A stretch of 64,000 bases of DNA from Nevskia sp. (GCF_021732705.1 NZ_JAKFUM010000009.1:62001-126000), one strand, 5' to 3'; counted from the first letter of the stretch, positions 40,890 through 50,186 are shown. The notes: a model not told the origin generated them from the letters alone. Made by a program: numbers and translations.

Positions 40890-43800
40890 ATGCGAATCAC
40901 GCAATACGCGGCAGCGAATCCGGCGGCCATCGCCGCGGCAGGCCTGCTGGTGCTGCTGTTCGGCCTGCTGGCGCTGATCCGGCTGCCGGCGCAGCTGCTG
41001 CCGGATACGGCCGAGCCGCAGATCTTCATCAACGTCGGCTGGCGCGAAGCGGCTCCGAGCGAAGTCGAGGAAGCGCTGATCGAGCCGGTCGAGGACGCTA
41101 TGCGCGGCCTGCCCGGCGTCACCCGGATGCGTTCGCAGATCTTCCGCGGTGGCGGCAGCGTCAGCCTGAACTTCGCCATCGGCACCGACATGACCCGCGT
41201 CATGCTCGACGTGATCTCGCGCATCAACCGCCTGCCGCCGCTGCCGCCGGATGCCGACGAGCCGCAGGTCTTCGACGGCGGTGGCGGCTTGCGCGAGAAC
41301 GCCGCATCGATCCTCGTGCGCCCGCTGCCCGGCAACGACACCAAGGACCTCGCCGCGACCTACCAGAAGCTGATGGAGGAAGTGGTCGAACCGCGTCTGG
41401 CGCGCGTCGACGGCGTGTCGCAGGTGCAGCTCGAGGGCGGCCGGCCGAGCGAGGTGCAGATCCGCTTCGATCCACATCGCCTCGCCGCCCAGAACCTGAC
41501 GCCGCAGCAGCTGGCGCAGGCGGTGATCGCGGCACGTGACGCGTCCGCGGGCTTCGTCAACATCGGCCGGCGCCAGTTCACCGTGCGCTTCACCGGCCGC
41601 GAGCCAGTGGCCGAGCTCGGCAGCCTGATCGTCGGCTGGAGCGGCGACCGCCCGCTGTACCTGCGCGAGGTCGCCGACATCGCCATCGGCCTGCAGGACC
41701 AGCAGGCGTTCAGCTACCGCAACGGTGTGCCCGGCTACTACATGACCGTGCAGCGCACGTCGCAAGCCAACATCGTCGCCGTGCTCGAAGGCGTGAAGCT
41801 GGCGCTGGCCGAACTCAACGCCGGCCCGCTGGCACAGGAAAAGCTGATCGCCGACCTGTCGTGGGACGCCAGCCTGTACGTGCGCCGCGCGATCGGCTTC
41901 GTGCAGGAGTCGCTGATCGTCGGCGTGCTGCTGGTGGTCGGCGGCCTCTGGTACTTCCTCCGGGGTCCGCGCGCGCTGCTGGTGATTGCCGCGAGCATTC
42001 CGCTGTCGCTGGCCTTCGCCGTGCTGACGCTGCAGCTGCTCGGGCGCAGCCTGAACGTGATCTCGCTGGCCGGGCTGGCGTTTTCCACCGGCATCGTCAT
42101 CGACGCTGCCCTGATCGTCCAGGGCAACGTGCTGCGCTATCTGCAACTGGGCCGCACGGCGCGGGAAGCGACGCTCGAAGGGACAGCGGAAGTGGTGCCG
42201 GCGCTGCTGGCCTCGATGATGACCAGCGTGGCGATCTTCCTGCCGGTGCTGTTCATCGAAGGCCTCGAAGGCCAGCTGTTCCGCGACCTGGCGATCACCA
42301 TGAGCGTCAGCCACGCCGCTTCGCTGCTGGTGGCGATGACGCTGATTCCGGCCGCGAACCGCTGGGCGCTGGCCCGGAAGATCGACGAGGACCAGCATCC
42401 GCACTGGTGGCGCAGCATGGCGCGCCTCGCGATGAGGGCGACCGACCGGCCGCTGGCGCGCGCCGCCTGGATTGCCGTGCTGGTGCCGGGCAGCCTGCTG
42501 TTCGTCTGGCTGGCCGCGCCGAAGCCGGACTATCTGCCGGTGGCGCAGACCGACAACGTCTGGGGCAGTTTCCGGACGCCGCCCGGCGGCAACATCGCGA
42601 CCTTCGAGAAGGAGATCGCGCCGCTGGTGATCGAGCGCCTGCGGCCGCATCTCGAAGGCACGGCATCCCCGGCCATCCGGTACTACAACTTTTCCGCCGG
42701 CGGCAACTGGGGCGGCGGCGTGGTGGTGGCGTACGCGAAGAATCCGCGCGAAACCCAGGCCGTGGTCGATCTGCTGCGGACGAAGGTGCTGGCCGGCCTG
42801 CCGGACGTGCGCGCATTCGCCTATCAGGGCTCGCTGTTCAGCCTCGACGGCAACAACGCCCGCAATATCGAACTGCTCCTGCAGGGGCCTGATCTCGAAG
42901 CGCTGATGGCCGCCGCCGCAGTGGCCGAAAAGGCGATTCCGCAGGCGATTCCCGGCACCTTTCCGCAGACCCAGCCAGCGCTGGAGCTGAACCAGCCGGA
43001 ACTGCAGCTCAAGCCGGACGAATGGCGCATTGCCCGCGCCGGGCTCGATCGCAACGGAGTCGGCAGCGCGCTGCGCGCGTTCACCGGCGGGCTGTGGGCC
43101 GGCGAGTACTTCGACGGCAACGAGCGGCTCGACATCATCATCAAGAGCCACGACTGGCACACCCCGGAAGCGCTGGCCGAGCTGCCGATCGCCACGCCGA
43201 ACGCCGGCGTGCAGACGGTGGGCGAACTGGCGACGATCTCGCAGACGGTCGGACCATCGCAGCTGATCCGGGTCAACGGCCGCAAGACCGTGTCGGTGAA
43301 CTTCGAGCCGCCGGACACCATGAGCATCGACGAGGCGCTGGATCGGCTCAAGGACCAGGTCGAGCCGTCGGTGCGCGCGGCCATGGCGCCGAACGTCCAG
43401 CTGTCCTATGCCGGTACCGCCAACGACCTGCAGCAGGCGCTCGGCACCATGGCCAGCAATTTCGCACTGGCGTTGCTGATCCTGCTGGCGCTCATGGCCG
43501 CGCTGTTCCGTTCGCTGTGGGATGCCACCCTGGTGATGCTGGTGATCCCGGTATCGATGGCCGGCGGCATCGCCACCCTGCGGCTGCTGGGCCTGTTCGG
43601 GTTCCAGGCGCTGGACCTGCTGACGATGATCGGCTTCATCATCCTGCTGGGTCTCGTCGTCAACGCCGCGATCCTGCTGGTCGATCAGGCGCGCGCCCGC
43701 CTGCGCGAGGGTGCCGCGCCCCGCGATTCCGTGCTCGACGCCCTGACCACGCGCGCCCGGCCGATCGTGCTGTCGACGCTGACCGCCGTGCTCGGCATGC

Positions 43801-44000
43801 TGCCGCTGATCTTCCTGCCCGGCGTCGGCGCCGAGATCTATCGCGGGCTGGCCGCGGTGGTCGCCGGCGGCATGACCGTCGGCACCCTGTTCACCTGGTT
43901 CCTGATGCCGGCGCTGCTGCGGCTCGGCGAAGCTCGGCTGCTGGCTCGCGCGCCGTCGCCCTCGTCGGCCTCGACAGCCGTTTCCCCCATCCAATCATGA
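40890..44000 (+). CDS. RND-family efflux permease
   Basis: A 1036-aa proton-driven inner-membrane pump. The N-terminal helix, the long periplasmic loop starting at residue about 32, and duplicated 6-helix halves fit AcrB/CusA-type transporters. In TM4 the usual double aspartate is reduced to one (GIVIDAAL, D405), and TM10 reads GLVVNAAILLVDQARAR, without the AcrB-type lysine. This places it in a divergent RND clade rather than the multidrug HAE-1 core. The start ATG at 40890 has GGGGGA about 8 nt upstream. Its stop overlaps the adaptor ATG (ATGA). Permease-first gene order is less common than adaptor-first. No outer-membrane factor gene is adjacent. Substrate unknown. Confidence 0.88.
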   Translation: MRITQYAAANPAAIAAAGLLVLLFGLLALIRLPAQLLPDTAEPQIFINVGWREAAPSEVEEALIEPVEDAMRGLPGVTRMRSQIFRGGGSVSLNFAIGTDMTRVMLDVISRINRLPPLPPDADEPQVFDGGGGLRENAASILVRPLPGNDTKDLAATYQKLMEEVVEPRLARVDGVSQVQLEGGRPSEVQIRFDPHRLAAQNLTPQQLAQAVIAARDASAGFVNIGRRQFTVRFTGREPVAELGSLIVGWSGDRPLYLREVADIAIGLQDQQAFSYRNGVPGYYMTVQRTSQANIVAVLEGVKLALAELNAGPLAQEKLIADLSWDASLYVRRAIGFVQESLIVGVLLVVGGLWYFLRGPRALLVIAASIPLSLAFAVLTLQLLGRSLNVISLAGLAFSTGIVIDAALIVQGNVLRYLQLGRTAREATLEGTAEVVPALLASMMTSVAIFLPVLFIEGLEGQLFRDLAITMSVSHAASLLVAMTLIPAANRWALARKIDEDQHPHWWRSMARLAMRATDRPLARAAWIAVLVPGSLLFVWLAAPKPDYLPVAQTDNVWGSFRTPPGGNIATFEKEIAPLVIERLRPHLEGTASPAIRYYNFSAGGNWGGGVVVAYAKNPRETQAVVDLLRTKVLAGLPDVRAFAYQGSLFSLDGNNARNIELLLQGPDLEALMAAAAVAEKAIPQAIPGTFPQTQPALELNQPELQLKPDEWRIARAGLDRNGVGSALRAFTGGLWAGEYFDGNERLDIIIKSHDWHTPEALAELPIATPNAGVQTVGELATISQTVGPSQLIRVNGRKTVSVNFEPPDTMSIDEALDRLKDQVEPSVRAAMAPNVQLSYAGTANDLQQALGTMASNFALALLILLALMAALFRSLWDATLVMLVIPVSMAGGIATLRLLGLFGFQALDLLTMIGFIILLGLVVNAAILLVDQARARLREGAAPRDSVLDALTTRARPIVLSTLTAVLGMLPLIFLPGVGAEIYRGLAAVVAGGMTVGTLFTWFLMPALLRLGEARLLARAPSPSSASTAVSPIQS

Positions 44001-45076
44001 GTGTGCCGATGAAAGTTCAGGTGCTCTTCGCAATGCTGGCAGTCGCTGCCGCGCCGCTGCAGGCGCAGCCGGGCAAACCGCCGGTGGCCGTTGAAGTGAC
44101 GGCCGCGGCGATCAAGTCGATGACGCCGCAGGTCATCGCGACCGGCCAGGTGCAGTCGCGCAGCGGCGCCGACATCGCCGCCGGAATCCAGGGCCGGCTC
44201 AGTTACGTGGCCGAGCCCGGCACGACGGTGGCGCGCGGGGGGCTGATCGCGCGGGTCGATGTCGACGACGTGCGGCTGCTGCGCGCGGAGCAGGCGGCCC
44301 GGGTCAGCCGTGGCGAAGTCGCGCTGCGGCAGGCACAACGCGAATTCGAGCGCCTGAAGGCCAGCGGCGATGCCATCAGCCGCGTGCAGCTCGATCAGGC
44401 CGAGAACACGCGCGATCTGGCCGAGGCCGATCTGCAGATCGCGAAAGCCACGCTCAGCCAGACCGACGAGCGCCTGTCCCGCGCCGAAGTCCGCTCGCCA
44501 TTCGCCGGCGTCGTGGCCGAACGGCTGCGCCGCGTCGGCGAGGAAGTGAACCGTGGCGATGTCGTGGCGCGCCTGCAGGACGCCGGCCGTGCCGAGATTC
44601 GCCTGTTCCTGCCGCTGCGCCATGTCGCTGCGATCCATCCCGGCAGCATGGTGCGCCTGCGCCTTGGCGACGGCCGCACGGCCAATGCCACCGTGCGCGC
44701 GGTGGTGCCGGTCGGCGATGCCCGCACGCAGAGCTTCGAGGCGCTGATCGACGTGCCGGCCAGCGATCCGCCGATCGCCGTCGGCCGCAGCCTGTCGGTC
44801 GAAGTGCCGCTCGGCACGCCGCAGCAGGCGCTGGCCGTGCCGCGCGACGCGGTCGTCATCCGTCAGGACGGTCTCGCCGTGTTCCGCGTCGCCGGCGACG
44901 GCAAGACCGTGGTCCGGGTCCCGGTCAAGACCGGCGTCGCCGAAGGCGAATGGGTGGTGATCGACGGCGCGCTGAAGCCCGGCGAGCGCGTCATCATCCG
45001 CGGTGCCGAAGGCCTGCGCGACGGCGACGCCATCGACATCGTCAAAGTCCGCACCGACGGCCGTTCGGCGACTTAA
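43997..45076 (+). CDS. RND periplasmic adaptor (membrane fusion protein)
   Basis: A 359-aa adaptor linking the RND permease to an outer-membrane channel. A Sec-type signal (KVQVLFAMLAVAAAPLQAQ) lacks a lipobox cysteine, so it is probably anchored otherwise or free. The lipoyl/barrel-sandwich halves (IAAGIQGRLSYVAEPGTTVARGG and RSPFAGVVAERLRRVGEEV) flank an alpha-hairpin (EQAARVSRGEVALRQAQREF). The beta-barrel and membrane-proximal domains follow. The ATG at 43997 overlaps the permease stop. The last Thr codon and TAA stop (45071-45076) lie inside the first copy of a tandem repeat array, so the native 3' end may have been replaced. Confidence 0.88.
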   Translation: MSVPMKVQVLFAMLAVAAAPLQAQPGKPPVAVEVTAAAIKSMTPQVIATGQVQSRSGADIAAGIQGRLSYVAEPGTTVARGGLIARVDVDDVRLLRAEQAARVSRGEVALRQAQREFERLKASGDAISRVQLDQAENTRDLAEADLQIAKATLSQTDERLSRAEVRSPFAGVVAERLRRVGEEVNRGDVVARLQDAGRAEIRLFLPLRHVAAIHPGSMVRLRLGDGRTANATVRAVVPVGDARTQSFEALIDVPASDPPIAVGRSLSVEVPLGTPQQALAVPRDAVVIRQDGLAVFRVAGDGKTVVRVPVKTGVAEGEWVVIDGALKPGERVIIRGAEGLRDGDAIDIVKVRTDGRSAT

Positions 45077-45169
45077 TTGGGGTCAGATACGACTTAATTG
45101 GGGTCAGATACAGATTATCGACTTAATTGGGGTCAGATACAGATTATCGACTTAATTGGGGTCAGATAC
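45070..45169. repeat. tandem array of a GACTTAATTGGGGTCAGATAC motif
   Basis: Four exact copies of the 21-bp motif start at 45070, 45091, 45120 and 45149. Copies 2 and 3 are full 29-bp units ending in AGATTATC; copy 1 lacks this tail, and copy 4 has a variant tail (ACACTATC). The array fills the gap between the adaptor stop and alr. The GGGGTCAGA core recalls repeats found near REP-associated tyrosine transposases in proteobacteria, but no transposase is in the window. Confidence 0.85.
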
Positions 45170-45189
45170 ACACTATCGCCGCCGCCTGC

Positions 45190-46272
45190 TCAGACGTAGC
45201 GGTAATGCACGCGATTGGTCAGGCCGCAGAACAGCTCGTACGCCAGGGTGCCGGCCCAGTTCGCGACTTCCTCGGCCGGCAGGCCGTCGCCCCACAGCAG
45301 CACCGGATCGCCGACGGCGGCCTGCGGCAGCGCGCGCAGGTCGACCGTGATCATGTCCATCGACACCCGGCCGATGATCGGCACCCGGGTGTCGTGGATC
45401 AGCACCGGCGCGCCGGTCGGCAGGATGCGGTGCACGCCGTCGGCGTAGCCGACCGCAACGACTCCGACGCGCATCGTTTCCGGACACACGAAGGTTGCGC
45501 CGTAACCGATTGATTCGCCGACAGCAACCTCGTGCACGGCAATGAGGCGGCTGGCCACGTTCATCGCCGGCTTCAGGCCGAGATCGCGGCCGACCTTGCC
45601 CGGCATCGGGCTCGCGCCGTACAGCATGAGCCCCGGCCGGACCCAGTTCGCGCGCGCCTGCGGCCAGGCGATCAGGCCGGCGGAATTGCCGATCGAACGC
45701 TCGCCGGCAATGCCGGCCATCGCCGTCTCGAACGCGGCGATCTGCCTTACGGTCATCGGGCTGTCGACGTCATCGGCGCAGGCCAGATGGGTGATCCAGC
45801 CCTGCAGCGTCCAGTTCGGATGCGCCGCCAGCGCCTCGCACAGCATCGGCACCGCGGTCAGCGGGAATCCGAGCCGGTGCATGCCGCTGTCGAGCTTGAA
45901 CCAGACGGCGAGCCGGGTCTCCGCCGGCAGCGAGGCCAGCAGGTCGAGCTGCCAGCGATCGTGGATGACGATTTCCAAGGTGAGCCGCGCGGCTTCCTCG
46001 GCCTCGTCGCGCGACAGGACTCCTTCCAGCAGCGCGATGCGGGTGGCGATGCCGGCATCGCGCAAGGTCACGGCTTCCTCGAGACAGGCCACGGCGAAGG
46101 CATCGACACCGGCCTCGGCCAGTGTCGTGGCGACCGGCACGGCACCGTGGCCGTAGGCATCGGCCTTGATCGCGGCCATCACTTTCGATTGCGGCGCGAA
46201 TGCGCGCACGCAGCAGAGGTTGTGGCGAACGGCGGCGAGATCGACCGTCGCGGTGACGCGGGGAATGGGCAT
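45190..46272 (-). CDS. alr: alanine racemase
   Basis: A 360-aa PLP enzyme interconverting L- and D-alanine for peptidoglycan. The PLP lysine is in VMAAIKADAYGHG (K36); the catalytic tyrosine region is RVSMDMITVDL with YGATF upstream, and the C-terminal domain is complete. Start ATG at 46272. Position directly after dnaB on the same strand (31 bp) is the conserved gammaproteobacterial order rpsF-rpsR-rplI-dnaB-alr. Its 3' end abuts the tandem repeat array, which leaves no visible terminator. Confidence 0.95.
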   Translation of the reverse strand: MPIPRVTATVDLAAVRHNLCCVRAFAPQSKVMAAIKADAYGHGAVPVATTLAEAGVDAFAVACLEEAVTLRDAGIATRIALLEGVLSRDEAEEAARLTLEIVIHDRWQLDLLASLPAETRLAVWFKLDSGMHRLGFPLTAVPMLCEALAAHPNWTLQGWITHLACADDVDSPMTVRQIAAFETAMAGIAGERSIGNSAGLIAWPQARANWVRPGLMLYGASPMPGKVGRDLGLKPAMNVASRLIAVHEVAVGESIGYGATFVCPETMRVGVVAVGYADGVHRILPTGAPVLIHDTRVPIIGRVSMDMITVDLRALPQAAVGDPVLLWGDGLPAEEVANWAGTLAYELFCGLTNRVHYRYV

Positions 46273-46303
46273 TGCGGCTGGCGAAGAAGGGTTCAGCGGT
46301 GCA

Positions 46304-47713
46304 TCAGGTGTTGTACATATACTCCGGCGCCAGATTGTCGAAGCGCGTGTACTTGCCGAGGAACGCGGTCTTGATCTTGCCGGTCGGGCCGGAACGCTGC
46401 TTGGCGATGATGATTTCCGCCGTGCCCGCCTGCGCCGATTCCTTGTTGTGGTAATCGTCGCGGTAGACGAACAGGACCATGTCGGCGTCCTGTTCGATCG
46501 AGCCGGATTCGCGCAGGTCGGACATGATCGGGCGCTTGTCCTGCCGCGCTTCCAGCGAGCGCGACAGCTGCGACAGCGCGATGATCGGCACCTTCAGTTC
46601 CTTGGCCAGCGCCTTGAGCGATCGGGAGATTTCCGAGATCTCGTTGGTGCGGTTCTCGCGGTTGGTCGGCACCTGCATCAGCTGGATGTAATCGACCACG
46701 ATCAGCGCCAGACCGCTGTGCTTGATCGCCATGCGCCGGGCGCGGCCGGCCAGTTCCTGCGGCGACAGCGAGCCGGTCTCGTCGATGTACAGCGGCGCTT
46801 CGCGCAGCAGGCCGCTGGCCGACACCAGCTTGTCGAAATCGTGATCTTCCATCTGGCCGCTGCGCAGCGCCTGCTGGTCGATGCGGCCGAACGACGACAG
46901 CACGCGCAGCGCCAGCTGTTCGGCCGACATTTCCATCGAGAACACCGCCGTCGGCTTCTTCAGCACGATCGCGACATGCTCGGCGATGTTCATCGCGAAG
47001 CTGGTCTTGCCCATGCCGGGACGGCCACCGACGATGATCAGATCGCCGGCATGCATGCCCTGCGTCATGTTGTCGAGATCGGTGAAGCCGGTCGGCGTGC
47101 CGGCGAGGCTGTCCGGGTTGTTGCGCAGGCGCTCCAGCCGGTCCTCGATGGCATCCATCAGGGTCGGCATGTCCTTGGCCTGACTCGCCGCCTTCGAGCC
47201 GCGCGCGCGGATCGCGAACACCTGCTGCTCGGCGACGTCGATCAGATCGCCCGGTCGGCGGCCGTCGGGCTGGTAGCCCATCTCGGCAATGTCCTGCCCG
47301 GCCGCGATCAGGCTGCGCAGCACCGAGCGTTCGCGCACGATCTCGGCGTAGGCCTTGATGTTCGCGGCCGACGGCGTATCCGCCGCCAGAGTGCCGAGAT
47401 AGCTGATGCCGCCCGCCTCGTCGAGCTTGCCCTGATGGCGCAGATGCTCGGACAGCGTGACGAAATCGCAGGGTCGCGCCGCATTCAGCAATTCGGCGAT
47501 CGCGTGGAAGATCAGCCGGTGGTCCTGCGTGTAGAAATCGTCCTCGCTGATCTGGTCGACGAGTTCGTACCAGGCGCGATTGTTGAGCAGCAGGCCGCCG
47601 AGCACCGACTGCTCGGCCTCGATCGAATGCGGCGGATGCTTCGGGCTGGCGGCCAGCCGCAGGCTGCCCTGCGCGGCACCGGGAGCGTTCGGATTCGGAA
47701 ACGGAGTGGCCAT
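46304..47713 (-). CDS. dnaB: replicative DNA helicase DnaB
   Basis: A 469-aa hexameric 5'-3' helicase of the replication fork. The N-terminal domain (PPHSIEAEQSVLGGLLLNN) is followed by the RecA-like motor with Walker A VGGRPGMGKTSFAMN, Walker B LALIVVDYIQLMQ, and DLRESGSIEQDADMVLF (arginine finger region). The ATG at 47713 is chosen by family length; the open frame continues upstream without similarity. No intein is present, although DnaB is a frequent intein host. It is 31 bp upstream of alr. Confidence 0.96.
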   Translation of the reverse strand: MATPFPNPNAPGAAQGSLRLAASPKHPPHSIEAEQSVLGGLLLNNRAWYELVDQISEDDFYTQDHRLIFHAIAELLNAARPCDFVTLSEHLRHQGKLDEAGGISYLGTLAADTPSAANIKAYAEIVRERSVLRSLIAAGQDIAEMGYQPDGRRPGDLIDVAEQQVFAIRARGSKAASQAKDMPTLMDAIEDRLERLRNNPDSLAGTPTGFTDLDNMTQGMHAGDLIIVGGRPGMGKTSFAMNIAEHVAIVLKKPTAVFSMEMSAEQLALRVLSSFGRIDQQALRSGQMEDHDFDKLVSASGLLREAPLYIDETGSLSPQELAGRARRMAIKHSGLALIVVDYIQLMQVPTNRENRTNEISEISRSLKALAKELKVPIIALSQLSRSLEARQDKRPIMSDLRESGSIEQDADMVLFVYRDDYHNKESAQAGTAEIIIAKQRSGPTGKIKTAFLGKYTRFDNLAPEYMYNT

Positions 47714-47851
47714 CGTGGATTCTCGAAGCGGCCTGACAGCTTGCGCGCAATCGCGTGCGGCTGCGATGGAACAACCTGTGGAAAAGTACTGCAAAAGACC
47801 GCCTGCCGCGACTCGGGATGCGATCGATCCGTCGCCGTCCGCAGCGCCGTC

Positions 47852-47884
47852 ACAAACGAATCGGCCCGCGCGAGGCGGGCCGAT
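47852..47884 (-). terminator. terminator of the rpsF-rpsR-rplI operon
   Basis: A 10-bp stem (47860-47869 with 47875-47884) with a 5-nt loop, followed on the minus strand by TCGTTTGTG. It lies 25 bp after the rplI stop. Confidence 0.7.
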
Positions 47885-47908
47885 CCGGTGTCACCGAGAC
47901 GATCAGGC

Positions 47909-48361
47909 TTACGCCTTTTCTTCCTCGACGACGACGATCAGCGAGGCTTCGACTTCCGAGTGCAGGCGCACCGACACCGTGTAGGTGCCGACGGTGCGGA
48001 TCGGGCCTTCCGGCAGATCGATCTCGCTCTTTTCGAGCACATACGGCGTGCCGACGGTGGCGCGGGCGATGTCGGTCGGGCCGACCGAGCCGTACAGCTT
48101 GCCTTCGTCGGCGGCCAGCGCCTTGATCGTCACGTGCTTGCCGGCGAGTGCCGCGGCGCGCAGCTTGGCGGCGTTCAGGGTTTCGGCGTACTTCTTCATC
48201 AGTTCGGCCTTGCGAACTTCGAAGACTTCCTTGTTGCCGGCGGTCGCGGTCAGCGCCTTGCCCTTCGGCAGCAGGTAGTTGCGGCCGTAGCCGGACTTGA
48301 CCTTGACGATGTCGCCCAGTTCGCCGAGGTTCGTCACTTTTTCGAGCAGAATCAGTTCCAT
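47909..48361 (-). CDS. rplI: 50S ribosomal protein L9
   Basis: A 150-aa large-subunit protein. The N-terminal domain MELILLEKVTNLGELGDIV with VKSGYGRNYLLPKGKA is diagnostic, followed by the long connecting helix and the C-terminal rRNA-binding domain. It is last in rpsF-rpsR-rplI, 11 bp after rpsR, and is followed by a hairpin terminator. The C-terminus has an extra acidic tail (VVVEEEKA). Confidence 0.97.
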   Translation of the reverse strand: MELILLEKVTNLGELGDIVKVKSGYGRNYLLPKGKALTATAGNKEVFEVRKAELMKKYAETLNAAKLRAAALAGKHVTIKALAADEGKLYGSVGPTDIARATVGTPYVLEKSEIDLPEGPIRTVGTYTVSVRLHSEVEASLIVVVEEEKA

Positions 48362-48372
48362 GGGTTCTTCTC

Positions 48373-48600
48373 TTATTCGTGGGCGTCGGTGTACGGCAGC
48401 AGCGCGAGGTAGCGCGCGTTCTTGATCGCCGAACCGAGCTGACGCTGGTAGCGCGCCTTGGTGCCGGTGATGCGGCTCGGCACGATCTTGCCGTTCTCGG
48501 AGACGTACTGCTTCAGCGTGGCCAGATCCTTGTAGTCGATCCGGACGGTGCCTTCAGCCGTGAACTTGCAGCTCTTCTTCTTGCGGAAAAAACGGGACAT
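48373..48600 (-). CDS. rpsR: 30S ribosomal protein S18
   Basis: A 75-aa small-subunit protein that forms a heterodimer with S6. [35 protein letters not shown] and [18 protein letters not shown] are canonical. No priB gene separates it from rpsF, unlike enterobacteria. Start ATG at 48600, 3 bp after the rpsF stop. Confidence 0.97.
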   Translation of the reverse strand: MSRFFRKKKSCKFTAEGTVRIDYKDLATLKQYVSENGKIVPSRITGTKARYQRQLGSAIKNARYLALLPYTDAHE

Positions 48601-48603
48601 GGC

Positions 48604-49014
48604 TTACGCGCTCTCTTCGGTCGTGGTGGCGGCGGCGTCGGCAGCAGCGGCCTCGCCTTCGGCATTGCGCTTGTATTCCGGCTTCTTGTCTTCTTCCGGC
48701 GCCTTGAACAGCGGCGACTGCTCGGTTTCCGCCTTGTCCATGCGGATGACCAGCTTGCGGATGACGGCATCGTTGAAGCGGAAGGCGCTTTCGAGTTCCT
48801 TCAGCACGGCGTCGGAGCACTCGACGTTCAGCAGCACGTAGTGCGCCTTGTGCAGCTTGGCGACCGGATAGGCCAGCTGGCGTCGGCCCCAGTCTTCCAT
48901 GCGGTGGACCTTGCCACCGTCGGATTCGACCATGTTCTTGTAGCGCTCGATCATGGCCGGAACCTGATCGCTCTGGTCCGGATGGACCATGACAACAATT
49001 TCGTAATGACGCAT
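48604..49014 (-). CDS. rpsF: 30S ribosomal protein S6
   Basis: A 136-aa small-subunit protein, first gene of the rpsF-rpsR-rplI operon. [19 protein letters not shown] and [24 protein letters not shown] are diagnostic. An acidic C-terminal tail ([18 protein letters not shown]) resembles the polyglutamate tail region modified by RimK in E. coli, though few Glu residues are present. The ATG at 49014 has AGGAG 6 nt upstream. The leader contains a hairpin (49044-49063) that could take part in S6:S18 feedback. Confidence 0.97.
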   Translation of the reverse strand: MRHYEIVVMVHPDQSDQVPAMIERYKNMVESDGGKVHRMEDWGRRQLAYPVAKLHKAHYVLLNVECSDAVLKELESAFRFNDAVIRKLVIRMDKAETEQSPLFKAPEEDKKPEYKRNAEGEAAAADAAATTTEESA

Positions 49015-49043
49015 TGAGACTCCTGAAACAGCCTTGTGGATGC

Positions 49044-49063
49044 GGTCTGGCTGGTGCCGGACC
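49044..49063 (-). promoter_or_regulatory. hairpin in the rpsF leader
   Basis: In the minus-strand transcript GGTCCGGC and GCCAGACC pair (one C-A mismatch) around an ACCA loop, 30 nt before the rpsF ATG. It is a candidate S6:S18 autoregulatory element by position; I have not matched it to the known consensus. Confidence 0.35.
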
Positions 49064-49225
49064 TGACAGTCCCCCGCTTAAGACGCAAGCGCAACGGGCG
49101 GTGGGACAAGGTTTTCCGGTTGGACCACGCAGCGTCCTGCCGGAAAGGTCGCGGAGTTTAAGGGCTGGCGACTTTTCGCGCAATTCAACGGAGTTGGACG
49201 CTCGCCGACGTTCCGCCGGCACGGA

Positions 49226-50179
49226 TCACGGCGTGATCACGCAGCAATTGGGATTCGACAGCAGCTCGCGCGAGCGCGCCTCGCCCGCGTCGACATCGAC
49301 CGGGCGCAGGCGCTGGCGCATGCCGGCCAGCAGCTTGTCGAAGCGCGGCGTCTGTTTCGCGGCGGCGTTGATCTGATCCAGCGCGCGGAAATGGGCGTAG
49401 GCCTCGATGTCGTTCTGCGGCAGCACTTCGCCTTCGGCGTACCACGCGGCGAACGTCCACAGTGCGGCGACCGAACCCGCTTCGCGCGCGCGGCCCACGT
49501 AGTCGATGGCTTCGGCCTGCAGCGCTTCCTGCTTGGCGCGTTGTTCCGGCGAGCATTCGGCGAGGAACTGGCAGTAATCGTCCGGCGGAATCTTCAGCGG
49601 CAGGTTGATCTGGGCCTCGATCACGCCGGCATCTGCAGCCTGCTTCAACCAGTCGCGGAAACCGGTGCGCGCATCCTGTGGAATGCCGTCGCACTGCGCG
49701 TACAGATGGCGCAGGGTCGCTTCCTCGGCCTTTGGCGCCGACACTTCCCAGCCGCTGCGACGGCGGGTCTGGTGGATCGCTTCGACGTCCCGGTCGAGCC
49801 CGGCCTGATCGACCGGAACCTCGCGGCATTCGTACAGCAGCAGCCCCAGCCGGTACTGCGACACGCGATTGCCGCTCATCGCTTCCGGCAGCAGCGCGGC
49901 GTAGCCATCGGCCAGCCGACCTGCCGGCGGCTTGATCCGCACGCGCCGGACCAGCCGCACGGGAATGCCGGACTCGACGACGGCCTTCTCCACGGTCTGC
50001 CGCGGCGCGGCCGGCACCGCAGCCTTCGCCGGCTCTGCCGCTTCCGCAGCAGCGGGCGTCGATTCGGCAACGATCGGCGGCGCTGGAACCGGGGCCGACG
50101 CACGCTCGGCGATCAGCCACCAGAGAACGACGGCGAGCGTCAGCAGCCCCAGCAGCAGCAGCGCACGCCCGCGGCGCAT
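49226..50179 (-). CDS. membrane-anchored hypothetical protein, Sel1-like C-terminus
   Basis: A 317-aa protein with one N-terminal membrane helix (residues about 6-22, preceded by MRRGR), then an Ala/Pro-rich periplasmic linker (25-60) and a globular part. The C-terminal segment AREAGSVAALWTFAAWYAEG followed by NDIEAYAHFRAL resembles a Sel1/TPR-like repeat. Cysteines C118, C164, C204 and C210, by approximate position, could form disulphides. I do not recognise a family. It lies 7 bp after rlmB on the same strand and is likely co-transcribed with it. Start ATG at 50179. Confidence 0.75.
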   Translation of the reverse strand: MRRGRALLLLGLLTLAVVLWWLIAERASAPVPAPPIVAESTPAAAEAAEPAKAAVPAAPRQTVEKAVVESGIPVRLVRRVRIKPPAGRLADGYAALLPEAMSGNRVSQYRLGLLLYECREVPVDQAGLDRDVEAIHQTRRRSGWEVSAPKAEEATLRHLYAQCDGIPQDARTGFRDWLKQAADAGVIEAQINLPLKIPPDDYCQFLAECSPEQRAKQEALQAEAIDYVGRAREAGSVAALWTFAAWYAEGEVLPQNDIEAYAHFRALDQINAAAKQTPRFDKLLAGMRQRLRPVDVDAGEARSRELLSNPNCCVITP

Positions 50180-50186
50180 GCCGATC

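Noticed and set aside
40839..43994. Long minus-strand open frame opposite the RND permease
   Set aside because: Biased composition (Arg, Gln, His, Asp) and no family features; shadow of the real permease.
45070..45169. Short regular repeats considered as a CRISPR array
   Set aside because: Repeat tails are 0-8 bp and nearly identical, not unique spacers of about 30 bp, and there are no cas genes.
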